Shown here: positions 32,849 to 41,892 of the stretch, in pieces
How positions within the stretch are numbered: position 1 is the stretch's first letter
How the letters are laid out: every line of letters begins with the position of its first letter
Assembly: GCF_005280195.1 (NCBI RefSeq)
Contig: NZ_SZPR01000020.1
Coordinates: 1-64,000 of the forward strand
Reading direction: 5' to 3'
DNA: 64,000 nt
DNA from: Streptomyces galbus
GTDB lineage: Bacteria; Actinomycetota; Actinomycetes; Streptomycetales; Streptomycetaceae
Made by a program: the position numbers and the translations under genes
The notes under the pieces: generated by a model
What the model was told of the DNA's origin: nothing
The model's input: the letters and a program-made list of their open reading frames with translations, nothing else
Database searches by the model: none

Positions 32849-33219
32849 CTGTCCACCCTCGGCAGGTCCACCTTCGGCTCCTTGGCCGCCTCCCGCTGCG
32901 CCGTCGCCGCCATCGTGAGGTCACCCTGAATGTAATGCCCGGTGGCTTCCGCGGCTCCGTTCACCGAACGCGACGTGCGGTCCGAGAGGTAGATGAGATC
33001 CCGCGTCCAGTGCTCCAGGAACGCACTCAGCGCGGCGCCGACCAGACCCGCCGTGCTCGCGTAGGGACCGTACTGATCGGTCAGCGTTCCCGCGGCCGAC
33101 GCCGCCTCCTCCAGGTTGTCCTGCATCGCCGTACCCGTGTCCGACAGGTTCTTCGCCACCGTGCCGGTGTTCCGCAGAACCCCGCGCACCCCCGCGACGT
33201 CGATGTCCCAGCCCGTCAC
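32845..33219 (-). CDS. DUF6507 family protein, small ESX/WXG100-like
   Basis: A 124-residue helical protein beginning MTGWDIDVAGVRGVLRNTG, recognised as DUF6507. Two helical stretches flank a turn, and SVNGAAEATGHYIQGDLTMA is a conserved-looking block; size and helicity resemble ESAT-6-like proteins although no clean W-x-G is present. It probably forms a partner for secretion of the following large toxin. The GTG at 33219 has GGGGG six bases upstream. It is the first gene of the operon, with translational overlap into the toxin gene. Confidence 0.75.
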   Translation of the reverse strand: MTGWDIDVAGVRGVLRNTGTVAKNLSDTGTAMQDNLEEAASAAGTLTDQYGPYASTAGLVGAALSAFLEHWTRDLIYLSDRTSRSVNGAAEATGHYIQGDLTMAATAQREAAKEPKVDLPRVDR

Positions 33220-33276
33220 ACTGCCCCCGTGAATCCGCGTGCGCCGTCGATCATCGAACATGTTGTCGCACGCCAT

Positions 33277-33292
33277 GTTGCATGCGCAACGC
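33277..33292. promoter_or_regulatory. Palindromic element upstream of the toxin operon
   Basis: GTTGCAT-GCGCAAC is an imperfect inverted repeat about 58 bases ahead of the DUF6507 start, and CATGTTG occurs twice nearby (33259-33265 and 33274-33280). It could be an operator, but no promoter hexamers fit well and no regulator can be named. Confidence 0.3.
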
Positions 33293-33350
33293 GGATCCGT
33301 GGCCGGTGGCCGGATCCGTGCGGCACGTGACGGCAGGGAACGACAACGCG

Positions 33351-33383
33351 GCGGCCCCGCCGGAAGGGTCCCGGCGGGGCCGC
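33351..33383 (-). terminator. Terminator of argS
   Basis: A perfect 13-base-pair inverted repeat (GCGGCCCCGCCGG at 33351-33363 with 33371-33383, loop of 7) starts 25 bases after the argS stop in the direction of argS transcription. Confidence 0.8.
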
Positions 33384-33407
33384 TATTGCAGGCTTCCTGA
33401 CCCGACG

Positions 33408-35177
33408 TCAGAGCCGCTCGGGCGTCCTGATGCCCAGCAGGGCCATGCCCCGGTGCAGGGTCTTCGCCGTCACGTCGCACAGGAACAGGCGGTTCTCCAC
33501 CTGGGCCGGGGTGTCCGCCTTCAGGACCGGGCATTTGTCGTAGAACGACGTGTACAGCGACGCCAGTTGGTAGAGGTACGCCGTCAGCTTGTGCGGGGCG
33601 TACTCGGCGGCCGCCTCCCCCACCGTCTCCGCGAACGCGTCCACGTGCAGGCCCAGGGCCCGCTCCGCCGGGTGGAGTTGCAGGTCCGGGTGGGCCGCGG
33701 GGCGGACCTCGCCGGCCTTGCGGAGGATGGAGTGGATGCGGGCGTAGGCGTACTGGAGGTAGACCGACGTGTCGCCGTTGAGGGAGACCATCTGGTCCAG
33801 GTCGAACTTGTAGTCGCGGGCCGCCGACGTCGACAGGTCCGCGTACTTCACCGCGCCGATGCCCACCTGGGTGCCCCGCTCGGCGATCTCCTCCTCGCCC
33901 AGCAGGTCCTGGGTGTCCTTCTCGCGCACCACGGCCGTCGCCCGGTCGATCGCCTCGTCGAGGAGGTCGACGAGCTTGACCGTCTCGCCCTCACGCGTCT
34001 TGAACGGCTTGCCGTCCTTGCCGAGGACCGTGCCGAAGGCGAGCTGGACCGCCTTGACGTCGTCGTTCAGCCAGCCGGCCCGGCGGGCCGTCTCGAAGAC
34101 CATCCGGAAGTGCAGGGACTGCCGGGCGTCCACCACGTACAGCAGCGTGTCCGCCTTGAGGTGGAAGACGCGGTCGCGGATCGCGGACAGGTCGGTCGCC
34201 GCGTAGCCGTAGCCGCCGTCGGACTTCTGCACGATCAGCGGGACCGGCTTGCCGTCGGGGCCCTTGATGTCGTCGAAGAACACGCACAGCGCGCCCTCCG
34301 AGCGGACCGCCACCCCGGACTCCTCCAGCAGGCGGCACGTCTCGGCCAGCATGTCGTTGTACCCGGACTCGCCGACGATGTCGGCGTCCCGGATCTCCAT
34401 GTCCAGCTTCTCGAACACGGAGAAGAAGTAGATCTTCGACTCGTCGACGAACTTCTGCCAGATCGCCAGCGTGTGCTCGTCGCCCGCCTGCAGGTCCACC
34501 ACGCGGCGCCGGGCGCGCGTCTTGAACTCCTCGTCGGAGTCGAACTTCCGGCGCGCGGCCTTGTAGAGGCGGTCCAGGCTGGACATCGCCTCCTCGCCGC
34601 TCACCTCGGCGCCGCCGTGGTCCAGTTCGTGCGGGTGCTCGTCCAGGTACTGGATGAGCATGCCGAACTGGGTGCCCCAGTCGCCGATGTGGTGCCGGCG
34701 CACCACCGACTCCCCGGTGAACTCCAGCAGCCGGACCACCGCGTCGCCGATGACCGCGGACCGCAGGTGACCGACGTGCATCTCCTTCGCCACGTTCGGC
34801 TGGGCGTAGTCGATCACCGTGGTGCCCGGCTCCGACGCGAGCGGCACACCGAGGCGGCCGGTGTCGTCCGCGTACCGCGCGGCCAGGTTCCGCACGATCG
34901 CCCCGTCCGCGACGGTGACGTTCAGGAAGCCGGGACCCGACACCTCGACGTCCGCGATCACGTCACCGGTGACCACCCGGGAGACGACCTGCGCCGCCAG
35001 CTCCCGCGGGTTCGCGCCGGCCTTCTTCGCCAGGGCCAGCATGCCGTTGGCCTGGTAGTCCGCCCGGTCGCTTCGTCGCAGCAGCGGGTCCGCGGAACCG
35101 GCCTCGGGCAGGGCGGCCGAGATCGCGGACGACAGGTGCTGCTGGACGGAGTCGCTGAGGGACGTGACCGAGGCCAT
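33408..35177 (-). CDS. argS: Arginyl-tRNA synthetase
   Basis: A class I aminoacyl-tRNA synthetase of 589 residues that charges tRNA(Arg). The HIGH-like motif is AKEMHVGHLRS, preceded by IDYAQPNV; the N-terminal Arg-N domain and the C-terminal DALR anticodon-binding domain (YLYQLASLYTSFYDKCPV) are both visible. Length is normal and the protein ends with the usual GIRTPERL. It is divergent from lysS, an arrangement I recall as conserved in Streptomyces. Confidence 0.96.
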   Translation of the reverse strand: MASVTSLSDSVQQHLSSAISAALPEAGSADPLLRRSDRADYQANGMLALAKKAGANPRELAAQVVSRVVTGDVIADVEVSGPGFLNVTVADGAIVRNLAARYADDTGRLGVPLASEPGTTVIDYAQPNVAKEMHVGHLRSAVIGDAVVRLLEFTGESVVRRHHIGDWGTQFGMLIQYLDEHPHELDHGGAEVSGEEAMSSLDRLYKAARRKFDSDEEFKTRARRRVVDLQAGDEHTLAIWQKFVDESKIYFFSVFEKLDMEIRDADIVGESGYNDMLAETCRLLEESGVAVRSEGALCVFFDDIKGPDGKPVPLIVQKSDGGYGYAATDLSAIRDRVFHLKADTLLYVVDARQSLHFRMVFETARRAGWLNDDVKAVQLAFGTVLGKDGKPFKTREGETVKLVDLLDEAIDRATAVVREKDTQDLLGEEEIAERGTQVGIGAVKYADLSTSAARDYKFDLDQMVSLNGDTSVYLQYAYARIHSILRKAGEVRPAAHPDLQLHPAERALGLHVDAFAETVGEAAAEYAPHKLTAYLYQLASLYTSFYDKCPVLKADTPAQVENRLFLCDVTAKTLHRGMALLGIRTPERL

Positions 35178-35194
35178 AGGAGTGGGTGCCGTTC

Positions 35195-35235
35195 TCCTCG
35201 TGGGATGGATAGACCCGCCCAGTATCCCACGGGGG
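35195..35235. promoter_or_regulatory. Inverted repeat in the argS-lysS divergent region
   Basis: CGTGGGAT (35199-35206) is perfectly complementary to ATCCCACG (35224-35231), and four more pairs outward include two G-T wobbles, giving a stem of about 12 with a 17-base loop. It sits between the two divergent starts and may be an operator or part of a leader hairpin. Confidence 0.45.
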
Positions 35236-35323
35236 GTAAAGCCGTTTTCCCGGTCAGGGCGCCGTCTGGGAGTATGGGGAGGTCCGATCCCCTTCCAGCA
35301 ACAGATCAGAGGACGTGCCGATC

Positions 35324-37057
35324 GTGGCTCAGAGCACCGAGACCACCGACTGGGTCTCCCGTTTCGCGGACGAGGTCATCGAGGCGTCGGAGCGCCGGGC
35401 CCCGGGCAAACCGGTCGTCGTCGCGTCCGGGCTCTCCCCGTCCGGCCCGATCCACCTCGGCAACCTCCGCGAGGTCATGACCCCGCACCTGGTCGCCGAC
35501 GAGATCCGCCGCCGCGGGTACCAGGTGCGCCACCTGATCTCCTGGGACGACTACGACCGCTACCGCAAGGTCCCGGAGGGCGTCCCCGGCGTCGACAAGA
35601 CCTGGTCCGAGCACATCGGCAAGCCGCTCACCTCGGTGCCCGCCCCCCAGGGGTCCCCGCACCCCAACTGGGCCGAGCACTTCAAGGCGGCGATGGCCGC
35701 CTCGCTCACCGAGCTGGGGGTCGAGTACGACGGGATCAGCCAGACCGCGCAGTACACCTCCGGCGTCTACCGCGAGCAGATCCTGCACGCCATGAAGCAC
35801 CGCGCCGACATCGACGCCGTGCTCGCCCAGTACCGCACCAAGCCCAAGACCGGACCCAAGCAGTCGCAGAAGCCCCTCGACGAGGCCGAACTGGAGGCCG
35901 CCGAGGGCTCCGGCGCCGCCGCCGAGGACGACGGCTCCTCCGGCTCCGCCGGGTACTTCCCGTACAAGCCGTACTGCGGCAACTGCGAGAAGGACCTCAC
36001 CACCGTCACCTCCTACGACGACGACACCACCGAGCTGACCTACACCTGCTCGGCGTGCGGCTTCTCGGAGACCGTGCGGCTGGAGGAGTTCAACCGCGGC
36101 AAGCTGGTCTGGAAGGTCGACTGGCCCATGCGCTGGGCCTACGAGGGCGTCGTCTTCGAGCCCAGCGGCGTCGACCACTCCTCGCCCGGCTCCAGCTTCC
36201 AGGTCGGCGGGCAGATCGTCGGCATCTTCGGCGGCGAGCAGCCCATCGGGCCGATGTACGCCTTCGTCGGCATCTCCGGCATGGCCAAGATGTCCTCCTC
36301 CCGGGGCGGCGTACCCACCCCCGCCGACGCGCTGCAGATCATGGAGCCCCAGCTGCTGCGCTGGCTCTACGCCCGCCGCCGGCCCAACCAGTCGTTCAAG
36401 ATCGCCTTCGACCAGGAGATCCAGCGGCTCTACGACGAGTGGGACAAGCTCGACGCCAAGGTCGCCGACGGCACCGCGCTGCCCGCCGACGCCGCCGCCC
36501 ACTCCCGCGCCGTGCGCACCGCCGCCGGTGAGCTGCCGCGCACCCCGCGGCCGCTGCCGTACCGGACGCTGGCCTCCGTCGCCGACATCACCGCCGGCCA
36601 CGCCGACCAGGCGCTGCGCATCCTCAGCGAACTCGACCCCGACCAGCCGCTCGGCTCGCTCGACGAGGCACGGCCCCGGTACGACAAGGCCGAGGCGTGG
36701 ATCAACACCCACGTGCCCGCCGACCAGCGCACCATCGTGCGCGAGGAGCCCGACGCCGACCTGCTGAAGTCCCTCGACGACCGCGGCCGGGAATCCGTAC
36801 GGCTGCTGCTCGACGGGCTGGCCGACCACTGGTCGCTGGACGGGCTGACGCACCTCGTCTACGGCGTGCCCAAGGTCCAGGCCGGGTTCTCCGCCGACGC
36901 CACGCCCAAGGAACTGCCCGCCGAGATCAAGACCGCCCAGCGGGCGTTCTTCGCGCTGCTCTACCACCTGCTGGTGGGCCGGGACACCGGCCCGCGCCTG
37001 CCGACCCTGCTGCTGGCCGTCGGCCAGGACCGGGTACGGCGGCTGCTCGGCGAGTAG
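35324..37057 (+). CDS. lysS: Lysyl-tRNA synthetase, class I
   Basis: A 577-residue class I lysyl-tRNA synthetase, the archaeal/actinobacterial type unrelated to the class II LysS of E. coli. Its HIGH-like motif is SGPIHLGNLREV and its KMSKS-like motif is KMSSSRG. A four-Cys zinc ribbon is seen in CGNCEKDL through CSACGFSE, within an acidic linker that follows residue 180. GTG 35324 is preferred over GTG 35315 because AGAGGA (35308-35313) is 10 bases from the former and touches the latter. Confidence 0.95.
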   Translation: MAQSTETTDWVSRFADEVIEASERRAPGKPVVVASGLSPSGPIHLGNLREVMTPHLVADEIRRRGYQVRHLISWDDYDRYRKVPEGVPGVDKTWSEHIGKPLTSVPAPQGSPHPNWAEHFKAAMAASLTELGVEYDGISQTAQYTSGVYREQILHAMKHRADIDAVLAQYRTKPKTGPKQSQKPLDEAELEAAEGSGAAAEDDGSSGSAGYFPYKPYCGNCEKDLTTVTSYDDDTTELTYTCSACGFSETVRLEEFNRGKLVWKVDWPMRWAYEGVVFEPSGVDHSSPGSSFQVGGQIVGIFGGEQPIGPMYAFVGISGMAKMSSSRGGVPTPADALQIMEPQLLRWLYARRRPNQSFKIAFDQEIQRLYDEWDKLDAKVADGTALPADAAAHSRAVRTAAGELPRTPRPLPYRTLASVADITAGHADQALRILSELDPDQPLGSLDEARPRYDKAEAWINTHVPADQRTIVREEPDADLLKSLDDRGRESVRLLLDGLADHWSLDGLTHLVYGVPKVQAGFSADATPKELPAEIKTAQRAFFALLYHLLVGRDTGPRLPTLLLAVGQDRVRRLLGE

Positions 37058-37093
37058 GCGGGCAGGCGAGCAGCCCGGTGCCGCACGCATGAC

Positions 37094-37125
37094 GAAGGGG
37101 GCCCTCCACCGGGAGGGCCCCCTTC
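37094..37125. terminator. Bidirectional terminator between lysS and the DUF2637 gene
   Basis: A perfect 14-base-pair inverted repeat GAAGGGGGCCCTCC / GGAGGGCCCCCTTC with loop ACCG, placed between convergent genes. Confidence 0.88.
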
Positions 37126-37152
37126 CTGCGTGCTCACCGCCACCGCTGGGGC

Positions 37153-38463
37153 TCAGGCGATGTGGTCCTCCTCCAGCTCCGCGTTGTAGCGGTTCGTGAA
37201 GCGGTTCACCATGCGCTTGGCGTCCTCCGGGAGCAGCGCCAGACCGAACTCCGCCTCCACGTTCTCGCTCAGCTCACGGGCCGTCGGATAGCCGCTGCCA
37301 CTGCTGATCGACTGCTTGAAGACCTGGTAGTAGTCCTCCTCGGTCGGCTCCGGGGCACCCCCGCCCTCACCGAGCTCCCGGGTGCGGCCCGGGGCCACCG
37401 GGATGGGGAAGCTGCCCGTCTCCTCCCCAGAGGGCTCCGGCTCCTCCGGCGGCGGCTCCTGCAGGTACTGGTCCTGGTACTGCTCGGCCTGCTGCTGCTC
37501 CTCGTACCAGTCCGCGTACTGCGCTTCCGGGTCGTAGTCGGGGTCGTAACCCCCGTGGTACTCGATCTGCCGCGGGTCACGGGCGTGCAGCCACGGACTC
37601 ACCTCGGGCTCCGGCTCGGCCACCGGCTCGGAGCGCCGCGCCGGGCCCGGCACCGCCGCCGGGGCCACCGGGGCCGGCCCGGCCGCCGTACGACCGCCCG
37701 CCGCCACACCGGCGAACTCCGGCACGGCCGCCAGCGCCTGCTGCTGCGGCGGAGCCGGCGGCAGCAGCACCGGCTCGATGCCCGCCGCCGCCAGACCCGC
37801 CGGCGCCGTCTCCGCGAGCGGCACCCCGTACCGCGCCAGCCGCAACGGCATCAACGACTCCACCGGGGCCTTGCGCCGCCACGCCCGGCCGAAGCGCGAG
37901 CGCAGCCGCGCCTGGTAGACGAGACGTTCCTGCTCCAGCTTGATGACCTGCTCGTACGAGCGCAGCTCCCACAGCTTCATGCGCCGCCACAGCAGGAACG
38001 TCGGCACCGGGGACAGCAGCCAGCGGGTCAGCCGCACACCCTCCATGTGCTTGTCCGCCGTGATGTCCGCGATCCGGCCGATCGCATGGCGCGCCGCCTC
38101 CACCGACACCACGAACAGCACCGGGATGACGGCGTGCATGCCCACGCCCAGCGGGTCCGGCCAGGCCGCCGCACCGTTGAACGCGATGGTCGCCGCCGTC
38201 AGCAGCCACGCCGTCTGCCGCAGCAGCGGGAAGGGGATGCGGATCCACGTCAGCAGCAGGTCCAGCGCCAGCAGGACACAGATGCCGGCGTCGATGCCGA
38301 CCGGGAACACGTACGAGAAGTTCCCGAAGCCCTTCTTGATGGCCAGCTCCCGGACCGCCGCGTACGAACCGGCGAAACCGATGCCGGCGATGATCACGGC
38401 GCCGGTCACCACCACGCCGATGAGAACGCGGTGCATCCGAGTCAGCTGTATCGGCGCTGCCAC
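37153..38463 (-). CDS. DUF2637 membrane protein
   Basis: A 436-residue protein. The N-terminal half has four membrane helices (about 13-30, 41-64, 72-92, 103-122) with the DUF2637 pattern GFAGSYAAVRELAI and FPVGIDAGICVLLALDL. DUF2637 relatives include plasmid-spread proteins (Spd) of Streptomyces, but this chromosomal copy beside lysS is a core-genome form. A long acidic, Gln/Glu/Tyr-rich cytoplasmic region follows, with an ordered-looking C-terminal block (PTARELSENVEAEFGLALLP) that resembles a small helical DNA- or protein-binding module. GTG 38463 has GGAGGGGAG seven bases upstream. Confidence 0.82.
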   Translation of the reverse strand: MAAPIQLTRMHRVLIGVVVTGAVIIAGIGFAGSYAAVRELAIKKGFGNFSYVFPVGIDAGICVLLALDLLLTWIRIPFPLLRQTAWLLTAATIAFNGAAAWPDPLGVGMHAVIPVLFVVSVEAARHAIGRIADITADKHMEGVRLTRWLLSPVPTFLLWRRMKLWELRSYEQVIKLEQERLVYQARLRSRFGRAWRRKAPVESLMPLRLARYGVPLAETAPAGLAAAGIEPVLLPPAPPQQQALAAVPEFAGVAAGGRTAAGPAPVAPAAVPGPARRSEPVAEPEPEVSPWLHARDPRQIEYHGGYDPDYDPEAQYADWYEEQQQAEQYQDQYLQEPPPEEPEPSGEETGSFPIPVAPGRTRELGEGGGAPEPTEEDYYQVFKQSISSGSGYPTARELSENVEAEFGLALLPEDAKRMVNRFTNRYNAELEEDHIA

Positions 38464-38539
38464 TCGTACTCCCCTCCCACTGCGTGTCGTTGCGCGCAAC
38501 AGAGTGGCACATGTGTGCGGCGCACGTGGTGCCGGACCG

Positions 38540-39544
38540 TCAGCTCTTCGCAGAAGCGGACGGAGAGGCTCCCGCGGCCGCCGCCTTCGCGGGGGACGCC
38601 GAAGGGGACACCGACGGGGACGCGGAAGGCGCCGACGACGCCTTCGACGACTTCGACGGCGACGCCGACGCCGATGGCTGCCCGGACGAACCACCCGACG
38701 AGGCACCGCCGTCGCCCTCGCCGTTGGCCGCGCGGACCGACGCCACCGCCTCCTTCGCCGCCTTCTCGGCCCCCTTCACCAGGGTGTCCGCGGCGGGCGT
38801 CTTGTCACCGGCCAGACCCGCGCCGTTGTAGTCGACCGTGACGACCACGTTCTCCACCCGGGCGACGACCGTCTGCTGCTTGAAGGCGCCCTCCTTCTTC
38901 TTCAGGTCGTACCGCACCACCGTCGCCTGGTCACCGGTGCCGGCCACCGCCTGCGACGTCGTGCCCTTGGCGCCCGCCACGCTCTGCGCGTCCTTGACCT
39001 GCTTCGCGTAGTACTCCTGCGCCAGCCGGTCACCGGCGCCGCGCGTCGCGTCCGACTCGAAGCGCAGCAGCGACACGTTCAGCCAGCGGAACTGCGAGCC
39101 CTTCACACCGTTGTTGTCCAGGCTGCTCCAGGAGCAGCTCGCCCGGTCCGCCGGATCGGTGGACGTGCCCTGCTTGGCCTTCGCCTTCGGCACCAGCTCC
39201 GTGAGCGTCTTCGCGGACAGCGTCGCGCACGCCTTCGGCAGCGCCTGGAACGCCGCCGCCTGCACCGTCGGCGTCGCGCTCGCCGACGGGCCGGACGCCG
39301 AGGAGCCGCCCGAGTCCGCCCGGGCCGTGCCGCCCGAACCCGCGGAGTCGTCGGAACCGGAGTCCGAGGAGCAGGCCGCGGCGAACAGCAGCACGGGGAG
39401 GGCGGCCGCGGCGGCCAGGGCGCGGTTCACGCCGCCGGCCCGCGCCGCACGCCGCACCCGCCGCTCACCGCGGTCGGTCGGGGCGCATCGCTCCCCGCGG
39501 TCGGTCCGGTCGCTCAGGTCGTCTCGCTGGGCTCGTCGCTGCAT
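38540..39544 (-). CDS. DUF3558 lipoprotein
   Basis: A secreted lipoprotein of about 334 residues. The lipobox is FAAAC at about residue 58, followed by a Ser/Asp/Gly linker and a DUF3558 domain (ACATLSAKTLTELVP, then SCSWSSLD and VVRYDLKKKEG). The C-terminal 60 residues are Ser/Ala/Pro-rich. The n-region before the hydrophobic core is unusually long and Arg-rich; starts at 39559, 39544 or GTG 39430 are all possible. I use 39544 (GAAGGAA upstream, and MQR as in the neighbouring paralogue). It forms a tandem pair with the next DUF3558 gene. Confidence 0.75.
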   Translation of the reverse strand: MQRRAQRDDLSDRTDRGERCAPTDRGERRVRRAARAGGVNRALAAAAALPVLLFAAACSSDSGSDDSAGSGGTARADSGGSSASGPSASATPTVQAAAFQALPKACATLSAKTLTELVPKAKAKQGTSTDPADRASCSWSSLDNNGVKGSQFRWLNVSLLRFESDATRGAGDRLAQEYYAKQVKDAQSVAGAKGTTSQAVAGTGDQATVVRYDLKKKEGAFKQQTVVARVENVVVTVDYNGAGLAGDKTPAADTLVKGAEKAAKEAVASVRAANGEGDGGASSGGSSGQPSASASPSKSSKASSAPSASPSVSPSASPAKAAAAGASPSASAKS

Positions 39545-39690
39545 GGTTCCTTCACTCATGACGCTCGTGGTTCCTGCGGTCGGATCGGGTCCGGTCGGTC
39601 CGGTCGGATCGGGTCCGAGGGGCCACGGTACGCGCTGGACCAGCCGTGCGGCTCCGGATCCCGGCCCCCGCCGCCACGCCCGCCGGGCGC

Positions 39691-40491
39691 CTAACCGGCG
39701 AGCGCGTCGGCGAGCTGGGAGGCCAGTTTCCGCGCCTTGTCCTGCATTTCCTTGCTGTCCGGGACCGCGCCGACGGTGGCCGGCTGCTCCTCGTACTGCA
39801 GGGTCACGATGACGTTGGACGTGCGGAACGCCACAGTGATCGTGCGCTGTTTCGCCGTCGAACCCGAGCTGCTGAGGACGTCGTTGAGGAACGCCTCGTC
39901 ACCCAGGTCGTCCAGCACGCGCGGCTGCAGGTCGGCCGGGGCGGTCGACGACGACGCCGACGGAGCGGGGGCGCCGGTGCCGGACGGGGACGCGCTCACG
40001 CCCGCCGACGGGGTGCCGCTGCCCGTGTCGCTCGGCGCGGGCTCCGGCAGATCGGCCGCGTCCCGCTCGCCGGCGAAGAGCTGCTCCGCCTGCGCGTCGT
40101 CGCTGACCGAGTTCGCGTAGGACACCACGCGCTCGAAGTCCACCGAGAGGTGGTCGGTGGCGTCGCTCGACTCGACCTTCCAGCGGCAACCGACCTTGCG
40201 GTCCGTGTCGAAGGTGAGCGTGGGGGAGCCGTCGTAGGCCGCCTCGCGCTGCTGCTGGTCCGCGAGCTGCCCGATGCCCGGCAGGAGCGCGTCGAGGGTG
40301 CCCCGCGGGACCGCGCCGCACGGCTCGGGCAGCGTGGCGTACCTGCCGGGCTGGGCGGGCGCGGCGACCGTGCCGGTCTGGCCGGACTTGGAGTTGTCGT
40401 CGGAACCGCTGTCGTCCGAACCGCCGGTGCAGCCGGCCAGCAGCGCCGCGAGGAGGGCGGCGACGCCGGTTACGTACGCCTTCCGCTGCAC
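39691..40491 (-). CDS. DUF3558 lipoprotein
   Basis: A 266-residue lipoprotein: signal peptide MQRKAYVTGVAALLAALLAGC with Cys21 as the lipidated residue, an Asp/Ser linker, and a DUF3558 domain (CGAVPRGTLDALLPG, then VGCRWKVES and TITVAFRTSNVIVTLQYE) interrupted by a Ser/Pro/Thr stretch of about 40 residues. Two paired Cys probably form a disulfide. The GTG at 40491 has GAGGAG six bases upstream. It is probably cotranscribed with the downstream paralogue, and its role at the cell surface is unknown. Confidence 0.85.
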   Translation of the reverse strand: MQRKAYVTGVAALLAALLAGCTGGSDDSGSDDNSKSGQTGTVAAPAQPGRYATLPEPCGAVPRGTLDALLPGIGQLADQQQREAAYDGSPTLTFDTDRKVGCRWKVESSDATDHLSVDFERVVSYANSVSDDAQAEQLFAGERDAADLPEPAPSDTGSGTPSAGVSASPSGTGAPAPSASSSTAPADLQPRVLDDLGDEAFLNDVLSSSGSTAKQRTITVAFRTSNVIVTLQYEEQPATVGAVPDSKEMQDKARKLASQLADALAG

Positions 40492-40695
40492 GGTCGGCTC
40501 CTCTCGGGGTGGGTGGCCTGCTCGCGGAGTCCAGTGTCCCCGCTGGTAATTGCGTTGCCGGGCGGGGGTGGCTCCTGGAGACAATGTGTATCGCACGCAC
40601 CACCGCGCACGCCGGTCCGGCGTCCCTTTCGCCGCTCTTGGTGCCTGTTTTGCGCTTCATCACTTCTGTCTTTTTCACGGGGGAACGAGGACGTC

Positions 40696-41889
40696 ATGTC
40701 GTACGTCGAGATGCCGGGCGCCAAGGTGCCGATCCGGATGTGGGCCGACCCGGCCACCGTCGAGGAGGGCGCGCTCCAGCAGCTCCGCAACGTCGCGACG
40801 CTGCCGTGGATCAAGGGCCTGGCCGTGATGCCGGACGTCCACTACGGCAAGGGCGCGACGGTCGGCTCGGTCATCGCCATGCAGGGCGCGGTGTGCCCCG
40901 CGGCGGTGGGCGTGGACATCGGCTGCGGCATGTCGGCGGTGAAGACGTCCCTGACCGCGAACGACCTGCCGGGCGACCTGTCCCGCCTGCGCTCCCGCAT
41001 CGAACAGGCGATCCCGGTGGGCCGGGGGATGCACGCGGACCCGGTGGACCCGGGGGGCTTCCACGGGCTGGCCACGGCGGGGTGGGAGGACTTCTGGGGG
41101 CGGTTCGACCGGGTCGCCGAGGCGGTGCGCTTCCGCAGGGAGCGTGCGGCCGCCCAGATGGGAACCCTTGGCCAGGGCAATCACTTCGTTGAAGTTTGCA
41201 TCGATTCATCCGATTCGGTGTGGCTGATGCTGCACTCCGGCTCCCGCAACATCGGCAAGGAGCTCGCCGAGCACCACATCGGCATCGCGCAGCGCCTGCC
41301 GCACAACCAGGGCCTCGTCGACCGCGACCTCGCCGTGTTCGTGGCGGACACCCCGCAGATGGCGGCCTACCGCAACGACCTGTTCTGGGCGCAGGAGTAC
41401 GCCAAGTACAACCGCACCCTGATGATGGCGCTGCTCAAGGACGTCGTCCGCAAGGAGTTCAAGAAGGCGAAGCCCACCTTCGAGCAGGAGATCTCCTGCC
41501 ACCACAACTACGTGGCGGAGGAGCGGTACGAGGGCATGGACCTGCTGGTGACCCGCAAGGGCGCCATCCGGGCCGGCTCGGGCGACTACGGGATCATCCC
41601 GGGCTCGATGGGCACGGGCTCGTACATCGTGAAGGGCCTCGGCAACGAGAAGTCCTTCAACTCCGCCTCGCACGGCGCCGGTCGGCGGATGAGCCGCAAC
41701 GCCGCCAAGCGCCGCTTCTCCACCAAGGACCTGGAGGAGCAGACGCGGGGCGTGGAGTGCCGCAAGGACTCCGGTGTGGTGGACGAGATCCCGGGCGCCT
41801 ACAAGCCGATCGAGCAGGTCATCGACCAGCAGCGGGACCTCGTGGAGGTCGTGGCGAAGCTGAAGCAGGTCGTGTGCGTGAAGGGCTGA
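40696..41889 (+). CDS. rtcB: RNA-splicing ligase RtcB
   Basis: A 397-residue RtcB ligase, which joins RNA 2',3'-cyclic phosphate/3'-phosphate and 5'-OH ends using GTP and Mn2+. Recognisable motifs in order: MPDVHYGKGATVGSV, VGVDIGCGM (metal Cys), GQGNHFVEV, HSGSRNIG, and HGAGRRMSR, where the His becomes guanylylated. The reading frame is continuous and holds no intein. Bacterial RtcB is often linked to RNA repair; no archease or RtcR is nearby. A LAGLIDADG gene lies just downstream on the other strand. Start ATG 40696, after GGGGGAACGAGGACGTC. Confidence 0.93.
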   Translation: MSYVEMPGAKVPIRMWADPATVEEGALQQLRNVATLPWIKGLAVMPDVHYGKGATVGSVIAMQGAVCPAAVGVDIGCGMSAVKTSLTANDLPGDLSRLRSRIEQAIPVGRGMHADPVDPGGFHGLATAGWEDFWGRFDRVAEAVRFRRERAAAQMGTLGQGNHFVEVCIDSSDSVWLMLHSGSRNIGKELAEHHIGIAQRLPHNQGLVDRDLAVFVADTPQMAAYRNDLFWAQEYAKYNRTLMMALLKDVVRKEFKKAKPTFEQEISCHHNYVAEERYEGMDLLVTRKGAIRAGSGDYGIIPGSMGTGSYIVKGLGNEKSFNSASHGAGRRMSRNAAKRRFSTKDLEEQTRGVECRKDSGVVDEIPGAYKPIEQVIDQQRDLVEVVAKLKQVVCVKG

Positions 41890-41892
41890 CGT

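Noticed and set aside
35178..35323. T-box or other riboswitch ahead of lysS or argS.
   Set aside because: There is an inverted repeat but no specifier loop or T-box sequence could be recognised.
40696..41889. Possible intein in rtcB, suggested by the adjacent LAGLIDADG gene.
   Set aside because: The RtcB motifs are contiguous and the protein has standard length; no splice-junction motifs or insertion.
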